Part shown: positions 37,084 through 46,830 of the stretch, piece by piece
How the letters are laid out: every line of letters begins with the position of its first letter
Numbering within the stretch: the stretch's first letter is position 1
DNA from: Podarcis raffonei
Lineage: Eukaryota > Chordata > Lepidosauria > Squamata > Lacertidae
Direction of reading: 5' to 3'
Assembly: GCF_027172205.1 (NCBI RefSeq)
Contig: NC_070614.1
Location: 38,136,001 to 38,200,000, forward strand
Length of the DNA: 64,000 nt
Position numbers and translations under genes: made by a program
The notes under the pieces: generated by a model
Told to the model about the DNA's origin: nothing
Seen by the model: the letters and a program-made list of their open reading frames with translations, nothing else
Database searches by the model: none

Positions 37084-37640
37084 GGGAGAGCAAGGCTTTC
37101 AAAATGGCCGCCTGGGGTTTGTGGACCTGTTGCCAAGGGAGGTGCTAAGCCGCAGTACCCTTCGTTGCTTCTTTCAAGATGGCTGCAGTCTCTCCTCCCT
37201 GTGGACTCTAAAACCTTCTTAAAAAATGGGTTCTTTTGTTGGTTTAATAACTAACTTTTGCTTTTGGAATAGGTCTTCACAGCTGCCCCGATTAAGCTTT
37301 GCAGTCTTTTGATGAGGTCATCACCTCTCCCTGTCATCACGTTAATGAGTGATAATGATTAGAATAGCCTTTGCTCTGCTTTATGTACACTCATTCCTCG
37401 AACAAATCGGATGATTCAGGTCTCATTTAGATATTTCCACTCCGCTATGCGAAGAGTTCAAAACAGACTTAATGGCTTTTTCTGTGTGTGGAACCATCCA
37501 AACGTACCATGTATAAAACAGTTTGCAAGCATCTGCTTAACTGTTCATCAGAGCCTACCACTGATGCTATGGGGGGGGCGGAGAGGAAATTGTTTGTAAA
37601 GAATAATGCATTTTAAATAAATATAAATTATTTTGGAGGG
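37084..37640 (+). promoter_or_regulatory. GRWD1: GRWD1 3' UTR and likely polyadenylation signal
   Basis: After the TGA at 37081-37083, an AATAAA lies at 37616-37621 in an A/T-rich setting, about 530 bases downstream, a plausible end for the message. A second AATAAA at 37942-37947 belongs to what looks like a repeat tail and is less likely. The UTR carries two YY1-like words, AAAATGGCCGCC at 37101-37112 and AAGATGGCTGC at 37176-37186. Confidence 0.55.
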
Positions 37641-37995
37641 AAGGTGGAAACCCCGTCAACATTTTGACAGGCTGCATTTTTCTTGTTTTACCTCTGTACA
37701 AGCTGGGACATACTAAGCCCGCGGCCCTGCACCAGCCATGCAGAAAGAGCCCAGCAGGGGCTCTCTAAGCCTGATCCATTTGCCACTTACTGAAAACAGA
37801 GAAGAACTGGGGGGCAACATTACCCTACAATAATTTCTCTGATCATGTATAATACAGACTACATGATAAGGCAGGGCTTTTTTATAATTGTATTTTTTAT
37901 GTCGTGAGCTGCTCTGAGAACCACGAGTGATACACAAATTTAATAAAAATTAATTTTTCAAAGTGGAAGCTAGGAATTCCCTTTGCCCCGTGTCG

Positions 37996-38215
37996 CTAAG
38001 AGCCAGTGTGGTGTAGTGTCAGACCAGGATCTGTGAGACCAGGGTTCAAATCCCCACTTGGGCTTGGCGCTCACTGTGGGTAACCCTAAGCCAGTCACTG
38101 CCTTCCAGCCTAACCTACTGCCCAGGGTTGTTGCGGGGATTAAATGAGGGGGAGAACAATTTATGCCACCTTGAACTTCCCGGAGAAAATGGTGGGATAT
38201 AAATGCAAGAAACAA
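37996..38215 (+). mobile_element. Sauria-type SINE
   Basis: AGCCAGTGTGGTGTAGTG, a B-box region GGGTTCAAATCCCC, AGCCTAACCTACTGCCCAGG, then ATTAAATGAGGGGGAGAAC and the tail GGTGGGATATAAATGCAAG. This order is that of the Sauria SINE, whose 3' end resembles Bov-B LINEs (established knowledge, from memory). Confidence 0.75.
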
Positions 38216-38450
38216 ATAGGCCTGTGCCTCCCTTAGCCTCTCATGCCAGAGGGGAGGGTGTCCCTGTTTCTTATCTGGCCTTAGGAAATCTGCCTAGGTC
38301 ACATACCCCTTTCCCTAGGTCAGATCCCATCACCTTTCCTCCACACCTTCCTTGTGTGGCTGATGTGTTCTTGAAGTATGATGCCTCTTGCTCACCTGCG
38401 TGGGAAGAGGGGTTTGTAGTTGCAAGCAGAGAGGCCTCTGCCTGAATGTA

Positions 38451-38788
38451 AAGGTAAAGAGACCCCTGACCATTAGGTCCAGTCGTGGCCGACTCTGGGG
38501 TTGCGGCGCTCATCTCGCTTTATTGCTGAGGGAGCCGGCGTACAGCCTCCGGGTCATGTGACCAGCATGACTAAGCCGCTTCTGGTGAACCAGAGCAGCG
38601 CACGGAAACTCTGTTCACCTTCCCGCTGGAGCGGTACCTATTTATCTACTTGCACTTTGACGTGCTTTCGAACTGCTAGGTTAGCAGGAGCAACGAGAGC
38701 TCACCCCGTCGCAGGGATTCAAACCGCCAACCTGATCAGCAAGTCCTAGGCTCTGTGGTTTAACCCACAGCACCACCCGCGTCCCCCC
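38451..38788 (-). mobile_element. Squam-like tRNA SINE with 11-bp target-site duplication
   Basis: Minus-strand head GACGCGGGTGGTGCTGTGGG; plus-strand start AAGGTAAAGAGACCCCTGACC. Duplications GCCTGAATGTA lie at 38440-38450 and 38789-38799. Confidence 0.85.
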
Positions 38789-38867
38789 GCCTGAATGTAG
38801 CTTTCAATAAATAAAGGAAGACTCACAGCTGTTGCTCTGGCCCCACCAATTCACCACAGGCTGCTCA

Positions 38868-38879
38868 CCCCCCCCCCCC
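38868..38879 (+). repeat. poly-C tract
   Basis: Run of about eleven C after TGCTCA; similar runs lie at 5992-6001 and 48197-48206. Confidence 0.8.
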
Positions 38880-38952
38880 AAAGTTTGCCTGTGGAGGAAT
38901 GTGGCCTTTGGGCTGCAAAAGGTTTCCCCTGATAAGGCTCGAACCTCTTCCT

Positions 38953-38958
38953 TTTATT
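38953..38958 (-). promoter_or_regulatory. TSEN34: candidate polyadenylation signal of TSEN34
   Basis: On the minus strand this reads AATAAA, about 310 bases past the TSEN34 stop codon, with no closer canonical signal seen. The 3' UTR would span roughly 39267-38935 and contains no recognised repeat. Confidence 0.4.
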
Positions 38959-39267
38959 TCTGAGCACGCACAAACCTTGTCTCCGGGCAGCTGGAAAAAG
39001 ACAAATTACACTGCAGAAACGCTGCCAAAGTCAGTCCAAGTATTTCTCCTTGGCCATCTTATTTATGTACACAGAGCTGCCCTCCATGAAACATTCGCAC
39101 ACGGAGATGTCTGCTGGGAGACTACACACACCGACAATCACTTGCACAATTGTAATGTGGAGGGTTAACTGTAAACAAAGTAAGAGAACAGCCGGAGTAG
39201 ACTGTGCTATAATAGCTTAAGCCCACCGTTGGAACGGCAACCCTAAATCACCACTGGCATCCTGTTC

Positions 39268-42200
39268 TCACTGCATCCCACTCCACTGCAAGGACGTAAA
39301 GACTGCACTCCCATCCTGGTCCACCGAACACAGCAGCACCGTCTTCTTCACGTTGGTGCCGAGGCGTCCTGCGCTGACGACATCACACAGGGAGAGAGGG
39401 GTGTCTTTAGAGACACACAGGGCAATGTAATGGGCATGGAAACGCATGGGGTCACCTGTAGGAGGGAGGGAGGAAGGCAGGGTTAGAAGAGGGAAATAGC
39501 CCATTGGCTTCCTCCCTCCTTAACAATCGCTCTTCATTCTAGAACGAAGCCATTTTGAATTTTGCCGTAGCAAAAAATGTCCTCGAGTCAAGGAAAGGGC
39601 GAGTCTTTTTTCCTAAGGTTAGCAGCAACCACTACCTGCCCAGCAAGAACCCTGGGAGCAGCAGCGCTGCAACAAAAAGGGGAGCTAAGTGCTTGGGATT
39701 TTGTAAGTTTGTGGCAGGCGGGCAAAGTCCTTTATACCATCAGACCACTGTCAATACCAGGGGTGGGGAACTTTTCGGCTGTGTGGGCCAAATCTTTGAG
39801 GCATCAAATCCACCTATCACATGATGACATCATCGTGATGTCACCCACGTGTCAAATGCATAGCTTTGCAAGTCTTCCTACTTTAAACACTCGATTTCAG
39901 AAGACTATGCTGGCTGGCAGTGGCTCTCTAGGGTTTCAGACAGAATTTCCTGCCTGGAAGGCAAATGGAATAGCATGGCAAGAACCTTGTATAGAGGCAT
40001 TCAACCCTGCCATAATTTGTTGTAACCCACTTCAGACGCGGGTGGCGCTGTGGGTTAAACCACAGAGCCTAGGACTTGCCGATCAGAAGGTCGGCGGTTC
40101 GAATCCCCGCGACGGGGTGAGCTCCCGTTGCTCGCTCCCTGCTCCTGCCAACCTAGCAGTTCGAAAGCACGTCAAAGTGCAAGTAGATAAATAGGTACCA
40201 CTCCAGTGGGAAGGTAAACAGCGTTTCCATGCACTGCTCTGGTTCGCCAGAAGCGGCTTAGTCATGCTGGCCACATGACCCGGAAGCTGTACGCCGGTTC
40301 CCTGGGCCAATAAAGCGAGATGAGCGCCGCAACCCCAGAGTCGGCCACGACTGGACCTAATGGTCAGGGGTCCCTTTACCCTTTACCTACTTCAGAGTTC
40401 TATCTACATACACATGTTCTTTAATTTCTGCACTTCCCTTCATCCCAAGGAGATTTCAGGGCGATGCACAGCAAACCAAAGAAATGCAGTATTTTATTCT
40501 GTAGACATTACTCCTCAAACCATTAGAGTACTCCTGCCTTCCCCATTTTCAGCAGACCTGTATTCACTATAGAAAGGAAGGCTGCTATTCACTGCAAAGC
40601 AGAACAGGACTCTGAATCCCTGTGTGCAAGGACAGAGGGAGGCATTTGTTTATTCAAGACGGGGCCAGGAATCCTGCCTGCCTCTTTAAATGCCTCTCAC
40701 CCTTTCAATAGAGGGCTGGCTAGGCCTTTCAGCAAATATTCCATTCACTCCTGGGCTAAGAGGGAAAAAACGCAGGATAAGATTGCTCAGCTTTTTATTA
40801 TTCGTATTTGCCTTTGTGACGCAGGGGAGCATTGATATCATGCTCTCTGCTCAGAGGGGCAGACTCTGAAAACCATAGCATTTGTCACCCCACCCCCGGC
40901 TTGGATTCCCCAAGATCCACAAGCCTGCCACTACCTGGATAAACAAGGAAGTCACCCCCAAATTTGCTCCCACTGGTGACGTAGTAGCCCCGTTCCCAAA
41001 GATTCTGGAAAATGCGGTAACGTAGCTCGTGGTCCTCCTGTCCAGCATAAGGCCAGTCTTGGGATTGGACATGCCAGTCCACCTCTTCTTCTGGGCCTGG
41101 ATGTACTCGTTCTGTTGGGAGCTGGACCATCATAGATTGTCGAGGAAGCACAAAGGTGGATTCCGGTTCTGCAGGAGGATCTGGAAATATAATACAGAGT
41201 GGCCTGTAACCGGGCTACCTTAGGACTACCTTCTTCCATGTATTCCCTCCTGTGGCTGTGGTCCTTGTCTACTCATTACCACCAACAGCCTGAGCTATAA
41301 CAGATAGGTACCAGGGCAGGACCTTCTTGGTTGTGGTGCCAAGATTAAGCAAAGCTCTCCCCAAGGGAAACCCACCTAGATCCTCCCTTTAAGTATTTCC
41401 TTATTCAGCTAGGATGTGGTTAGACATCTAGTTAGCCACTGAGAACAAAATGCTGGACTAGAGGAGCTACTGGCCTGATGCAATAGGCTCTTCTTTCATG
41501 GCTTTTTACAGAGATGTTTGGGGAAAGCTGGCTATTATGCTGTTCTTTGCCGGTGCTCCAAAAAACCAAGCGGGTTGGTTTTCCCTTGCCACATCTTGAA
41601 AACAGCCCTGCTGGATCAGGCTGAAGGCCTAACTAGTCCAGCATCCTGTTCTCACAGCAGCCAGCCAGGAAGTGGGAAGCCAATAAGCAGGACCTGAGCA
41701 CAAGAGCCCTCTCTCCTCCTGCAGTTTCCAGCAACTGGCATTCAGAAGCATTGTTGCCTCCAACTGTGGAGGCAGAGCATAGCTCTCATGACTACAGTAG
41801 CTCAGTTGGTAGAGCATGAGACTCCCAGTATCAGGGTTGTGGGTTTGAGCCCCACGTTGGACAAAAAGATTCCAGCATTGCAGCAGGTTGGACTATTTAT
41901 TTTTATTTTTAATTTATATACCCCCCTATACCCGGAGGTCTCAGGGCAGTTTACAGAACAAAATCAAAATATAAAACCACAATATATAATCAAAATAAAA
42001 CAACAACCCAATAACACCCCCCTTGGGGTGTCTTCACATTCCACAGTTCTATGACTAGTAGCCACGGGCAGTCTTACTCTCCATGAATTTGTCTAATCCT
42101 CTTCTAAAGCCATCCAGAAATCTGTCATTATTGTTCCCTGAGTGCTAGTGCGACAACTGAGGAGAAAACATTCTTCTCTGTCCTCCATAGGTTCTGGGAC

Positions 42201-43515
42201 TACCACTCCCATCAGCCCCAGCCAGCACTGCCAATAGTCATAGTTTAGTCCTCCTGCAAGGGACACGGGTGGCGCTATGGTCTAAACCACTGAGCCTCTT
42301 GGGCTTGCCAACTGGAACGCCGGCAGTTCGAATCCCTGCGACAGAGTAAGCTCCCGTTGCTCTGTCCCAGCTCCTGCCAACCTAGCAGTTCAAAAGCACA
42401 CCAGCGCGATTAGATAAATAGGTACCACTGCGGTGGGAAGGTAAACAGCGTTTCCGTGCGCTCTGGCACTCGTTGTAGTGTCCCGTTGCACCAGAAGCTG
42501 TTTAGTCATGCTGGCCACATAACCCAGAAAGCAGTCTGTGGACAAACGCCGGCTATCTCGGCCTGAAAACGAGATGAGCACCGCAACCCCAGAGTCGCCT
42601 TTGACTGGACTTAACCTTCCATGAGTCCTTTAACTTACCTCCTGCAGCTTCCTGGGGCACTTCCAAATAAAGCAAAATAGTTGCCACATAGCAAATGTTG
42701 ACGCTCACCTCCCTCTTCCTGCCGCCGTTTCTTTGCTCGGCCCTGGGCTATACGTTCCGCAAGAGTACCCAGCACAGCTTTCCTCTCTTCAGCCGCCAGC
42801 CGAACCTGCTCCTGATAGCTCTCCTCTTGCTCGTTTTGGTAGGCGGCCGCCTCCTCAAGGGCTGAAGGATCCTGCAGACACAGAGAAGCAAGTTCAGCGC
42901 TTCCCATTCTCTGACCGCATCCACACCATGCATTTAAATCACCCACGGGCACACACATGTCCACAGAGACCTTCCCTGGTGCCCACTGGGTCCTCATGCC
43001 ACCCCAATGAAATTAGGCTTGAAAGAAGTATTCTGTTTTAGCCAATATAATAAGTTGCAGTGTGCGCTCAGTTGCAGCGTGTGTATGGGGCCCACAACAG
43101 TGCCTCTGGTTTGCAAATGTGCCCTGGGGTTCAAAAAGGGTGGTGGCCCATGATCTACACTGCACAATTTGCAGCAATTAAGCAGAGCATCCTTCACTTT
43201 GGCTCCTGGTTTGGGGGTTTTTTGGGGTTTTTTAAGAGAACTAGCAATGATTGGTTGAACCATCACCTGGCTTTTATCATCTCGAAGGGGTTGGGATGCT
43301 GCGTTTTTGAACAAGGCTGCCAACCCCTTTTCTGCGAGTAACCGGACCTCTTCCGGGAGCAGCTGCAGGGGCAGCCCCAGCCGCACATTCTGCCGCGGCT
43401 TCCGAGCTAACGCTCCAACCAGTGTGCCGACAATACGATGCTCCTCCCGCAATCTCCGCGCATCAGCAGCATTCCACACAAAAGCCTTTCCCTCCAAGAT
43501 GTGGATTCGGATCAT
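39268..43515 (-). CDS. TSEN34: TSEN34, tRNA-splicing endonuclease subunit 34 (4 coding exons)
   Basis: Minus-strand exons 43515-43267, 42871-42709, 41180-40935 and 39455-39268 join in frame (846 nt) into 281 residues; human has about 310, and the difference is in the central linker. TSEN34 is the nuclear subunit that cuts the 3' splice site of intron-containing pre-tRNAs within the TSEN2/15/34/54 complex. The N-terminal domain shows the conserved PRQNVRLGLPL-like block (KPRQN, RLGLPLQLLPEE). A charged linker at about 84-137 carries a KKRR basic run. The C-terminal nuclease fold has DWPYAG, ELRYRIFQNLWERGY and KFGGDFLVYPGDP. The catalytic triad appears intact: Tyr218, His226 and Lys257, matching human Tyr247, His255 and Lys286. 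The start ATG at 43515 follows an acceptor (TTCTCAG or GCACAG), so a non-coding first exon lies upstream. It diverges from MBOAT7, as in human. Confidence 0.96.
40034..40387 (+). mobile_element. full-length Squam-like tRNA SINE
   Basis: Head GACGCGGGTGGCGCTGTGGG, B box GGTTCGAATCCC, body GCAAGTAGATAAATAGGTACC, tail GGTCCCTTTACCCTTTACC. ACTTCAGA flanks both ends. The long open frames across it (for example 39577-40194) are chance readings through the SINE. Confidence 0.85.
41598..41775 (-). mobile_element. CR1-like LINE 3' end fragment, antisense
   Basis: CCTGCTGGATCAGGCTGAAGG, CCAGCATCCTGTTCTCACAG and GGCATTCAGAAGCATTG. It abuts the CR1-tailed SINE at 41788. Confidence 0.6.
41788..42056 (+). 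mobile_element. CR1-tailed tRNA SINE interrupted by a LINE-tail-like insert
   Basis: The head GTAGCTCAGTTGGTAGAGC with B box GGGTTTGAGCCCC runs to GCAGGTTGGACTA. It resumes after about 42018 as CCTTGGGGTGTCTTC, ACAGTTCTATGACT, matching the uninterrupted tail at 48.5 kb. The roughly 125-bp insert (41894-42018) begins TTTATTTTTATTTTTAATTT and holds GTCTCAGGGCAGTTTACAG, an antisense retroelement tail. Confidence 0.65.
42259..42637 (+). mobile_element. Squam-like tRNA SINE with 9-bp target-site duplication
   Basis: Head GGACACGGGTGGCGCTATGG, body CCAACCTAGCAGTTCAAAAGC, tail GTCCTTTAACTTA. Duplications CCTCCTGCA at 42250-42258 and 42638-42646. More diverged than its neighbours. It lies just downstream of TSEN34 exon 2, in the intron. 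Confidence 0.85.
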
Positions 43516-44111
43516 GCCTCGGCCTGTACCTGTGCTTCCCTGAGAAGATGGGAAAGGAACCACAAAAATACTATAACAATCACTTGACTTCAAGATTTTT
43601 TGGGAGGGTGGTGGGATCCACTCCTTTGAAAGGTTTTGCCAGCGGCCTTTGGGGTAAAGGCAATTGGTTGTCGGAGGTTCTTATACTAAGCATTGAAATG
43701 TACCTAAAATGGCAAAGGCAGGTTACTTTACATATCACCTTTTTAAAAAACAAGTGGGTTGGCTTTACTCTGCTCTCTCCACTATTTAATAGGTTTGTAA
43801 TTTATGTAAATAGTTTTATTGTTTATAAGGCTTCTCTTATGCTGATCTATGGGCTACTTTTAAAATGAGGCTGCATTTTAAATTGCATTTTAACCTGTAT
43901 TTTAAATTGGGGTTTTTCCCCTATTATGTTTTTACTGTAATTTTACTGGTGTTAGCCGCCCTGAGCCCAGCTCTGGGCAGGGAGAGCGGGGTATAAATAA
44001 AATTTATTATTAAGCAGCATAATCTCTCTGCTCCCAGAACCCAAAAGGATATGTTGGCCAATCTCTTCTCTCTCCCTGAACAGAAACACAGCAGCAATAC
44101 AATGACTGGTA

Positions 44112-44476
44112 AAAAGGTAAAGGTAAAGGTACCCCTGCCTGTACGGGCCAGTCGTGTCCGACTCTGAGGTTGCGTGCCCATCTCGCTTAAGAGGCCGGGG
44201 GCCAGCGCTGTCCGAAGACACTTCCGGGTCACGTGGCCAGCCTGACAAGCTGCATCTGGTGAGCCAGCGCAGCACACGGAAACGCCGTTTACCTTCCCGC
44301 TAGTAAGCGGTCCCTATTTATCTACTTGCACCCGGGGGTGCTTTCGAACTGCTAGGTTGGCAGGCGCTGGGACCAAACGACGGGAGCGCACCCCGCCGCG
44401 GGGATTCGAACCGCCGACCTGACGATCGGCAAGTCATAGGTGCTGAGGTTTTACCCACAGCGCCACCCGTGTCCCC
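44112..44476 (-). mobile_element. Squam-like tRNA SINE, variant subfamily, 13-bp target-site duplication
   Basis: Same variant as the copy at 16,757 (GTACGGGCCAGTCGTGTCC, CTTAAGAGGCCGGGGGCCAG). Duplications ACAATGACTGGTA at 44099-44111 and 44477-44489 are perfect. It lies between TSEN34 exon 1 and the presumed shared promoter. Confidence 0.87.
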
Positions 44477-44756
44477 ACAATGACTGGTACAGGGACATAA
44501 ATAAGAATAAAATGGGTGGCAGGGTGGGGGGATGCTTGGGGTGCTTGCAGTGGATTGGTTGGGGGCACCTCTCTGGAATAAACTGTTTTATGCAAAGGGA
44601 GGCAAATACATGCAAATACATGCATATTGCACCGTAAGTCTGAAACTACACACACACTTAACTAGGCAATAAGCTTCAAGTTTCAGACAACAGCGATCAT
44701 TATGACCAACGGACCTTACGTCTGATCTTCGGATGAAGGGCGGTATATAAATTTAA

Positions 44757-44760
44757 GTAA

Positions 44761-44808
<48 letters not shown>

Positions 44809-44809
44809 C
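44757..44809 (+). repeat. microsatellite (ATT)n behind a retroelement tail
   Basis: About 17 ATT units. It follows AAGGGCGGTATATAAATTTAA, the usual end of a LINE or SINE tail, so the microsatellite probably grew from the element's 3' end. Confidence 0.9.
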
Positions 44810-45099
44810 ATACCAGATGAAGAGTAGGCAGCTAATAAAGTTTGGGACGATGTACTCTCCCTCCCCTGGCTGACACAGGCTCTTCGTTTCCTGCAACATC
44901 ACCCCAAAATCGAGATCCTTCCCTAAATCACCAGCACCCCTGCCCCTTCCTCCTTCCCAGGACCCAGGAGTCCTAGCACCCTCCCCAACCCGTTTTAATC
45001 CCATAAACCACTTTCACACCGGGTCGCCTTTTGCTTTTAAGCCATGAGGTTCCTCTTGCGTGAGAATCCCGGAGATATTTTCCTCCCCTTAGTCCCCGC

Positions 45100-45557
45100 C
45101 CCCTTGCTCTAAATGACCCTCCAATCACTCTTTCGCCACAGCCGAAGAGCTTGGAGCGATGGCTCCGCTGGCCAATAGACGGTCCGAGAAGGAGCCAATG
45201 GCTTGGTCTTGGGAAGACAGGCGGTGCAAAGGAGGAGGAGGAGGAGGAGGATGAGAAGGAGGGTGGGGAAGCATGCACACATCGCCTCCCCTTCCATCGC
45301 GCACAGTTCATCCTGCAAAGCAAAGGAAACTGTGCAAGAGGGACAGGAAGCGCGCACCTAAGATTGAGAAATTGTTTTGCAAGGCTGCTTGGAGGCGAAG
45401 GGGGAGGTGGGGCAGCCATCTCAGAAATGGATTTTGCAAGGAGCTGAGCTCTTTGCATCGCGCTCCTAGGCTGCCGCTTCTTGCCTTTCCCTCCTTCAGC
45501 CCCGCTCTCGATTCCCCCTTTGGGCAGCAGCACGTGCTGAAAGGGCCCTCCGAAGAG
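45100..45557 (+). promoter_or_regulatory. MBOAT7: likely MBOAT7 promoter and non-coding exon 1, possibly shared with TSEN34
   Basis: This GC-rich block carries three CCAAT boxes (45121-45125, 45172-45176, 45195-45199), the arrangement typical of NF-Y-driven TATA-less promoters. It ends in a good donor, GAAGAG|GTGAGT, at 45557/45558, which fits a non-coding first exon spliced to the exon at 51000. A (GGA)n purine run lies at about 45229-45262. In human, TSEN34 and MBOAT7 share a divergent promoter; here the TSEN34 start codon is 1.6 kb away with its own upstream non-coding exon implied, so a shared promoter in this block is plausible. The exact transcription starts cannot be seen. Confidence 0.6.
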
Positions 45558-46569
45558 GTGAGTGCCGGGCGGGGTGGTTGATTTGGGAAATCTGGGTGGT
45601 GCTGGGAAGCCGGACTCCTGGGTTCCATGGGAAAGGATGAAGCGGGTTTTAGTGCCTCACCAGTATGGGGCCTAAGGCTAGGAGCCAGGGCTCCAGGGTT
45701 CCCTAGATCGCTGTCAAGCATAGATGGGGCAATTTTATTTTATTTTTTGCTCAGGCATAAGATCTAGATGGGGAACAGATGACTTACCCAGGAGTATAGC
45801 GGGGATAAATAGGAGCCAGCACGTCTTGGTGCTCTATTTTCAGGTATTATACAGTATAGTTATAGCCTTAAAATCACCCACCCGGGGTGTGCAGCACCAG
45901 TCTCCCTGAACCCTGCTTTTTGATAGATCTCTTCCTCACAAGGGCTACATCATTGCATTCAGTGTTTTTCTTCCCATTTTAATCTGGTATGTGCGTACAA
46001 CACCTACCTGAGGAATGGCGCTAGCACTCTTTCCCCCTCTAGTTTCCCAGAGGATTTAAAAAAATATTCTTCCTTACATTCCTCATCAGATGAAAAACCC
46101 CACAGAAATATGCTACCAAGAATTCCCCCCCCCCTTTCATTTTGTGGTTGGTGGAGCACTGGAAGTTGACAAGTCCTTGTGTTTTGCTCCTAAGCAGGCA
46201 GATGATTAGCTCATACCTGTAACCCCAGATTTACTGGGGTTGTTTAGTGCTGTTAACTGGGGGAATGCATTCTGCATATACCCAGAGGCTCTAAATTTAG
46301 GGCTGAATATTCTTCTTGCTCTACTACAGGAATTCTGCTGAAGCTTTTCCACTTTGGGTATCCTAACCCAGCCAACCTGGTGCCCTTCAGATGATGGAGA
46401 GCTGTATGGAGAGTAGGCAAGGAAGTATTTGGCAGAGGTTAAAGGAGCATTGCCATGATGTTTTCTAGAAAGTCTTCCAAGCACAATTATAGCTGTACAC
46501 AAGGGAGAAATTAAGTAGGTGTCATTTCCTTTCCCAATGGGAAAAGAATTGGCTCAAGTTGTGCTTTGC

Positions 46570-46830
46570 TAAGAAATGAACAGATGCAATTACAACACCC
46601 CTGGCATGTGGGCCTCTGGTGAAGCACCTCCAGCCTGCTCCACTGCCCAGCTGATACTGTCAGGAAGTTTCTCTTAATGTTTACCTGCTTCCCTGCAGAT
46701 TTGGATAGTCTTGCCCCCGGGAGCAACAGGTAACAATTCTGCCCTGTCTTCTGCATGGCAGCCCTTCCATGTATGTGAAGACTGCTTGCTTAATCTTATA
46801 TTCTCTAGGTTAAACCTCTCCGGCTCTGTT
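46570..46830 (-). mobile_element. CR1-like LINE fragment, antisense
   Basis: GGAAGTTTCTCTTAATGTTTA, AGCCCTTCCATGTATGTGAAG and TTCTCTAGGTTAAACCTC parallel the antisense CR1 block at 6.6-6.9 kb. Confidence 0.6.

Noticed and set aside
37084-39267. search for RPS9, the human neighbour of TSEN34
   Set aside because: No exon with ribosomal protein S9 sequence was recognisable on either strand.
39577-40194. 205-codon open frame on the plus strand
   Set aside because: It runs through a full-length tRNA SINE (from 40034) and part of a hAT-like fragment; no family resemblance and no splice support.
41788-41862. apparent tRNA gene (GTAGCTCAGTTGGTAGAGC with B box)
   Set aside because: The same head is joined to a CR1-type tail here and at 48.4 kb, so it is a SINE head rather than a functional tRNA. 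The acceptor stem does not pair.
38447-44480. clustered similar repeats that could suggest a CRISPR-like or tandem array
   Set aside because: They are separate SINE copies in both orientations with their own target-site duplications, not direct repeats with spacers.
44973-45533. 186-codon minus-strand open frame
   Set aside because: It lies in the GC-rich presumed promoter and low-complexity (GGA)n tract of MBOAT7. High GC lowers stop frequency, and the product is Ser/Arg/Pro-rich without a recognisable domain.
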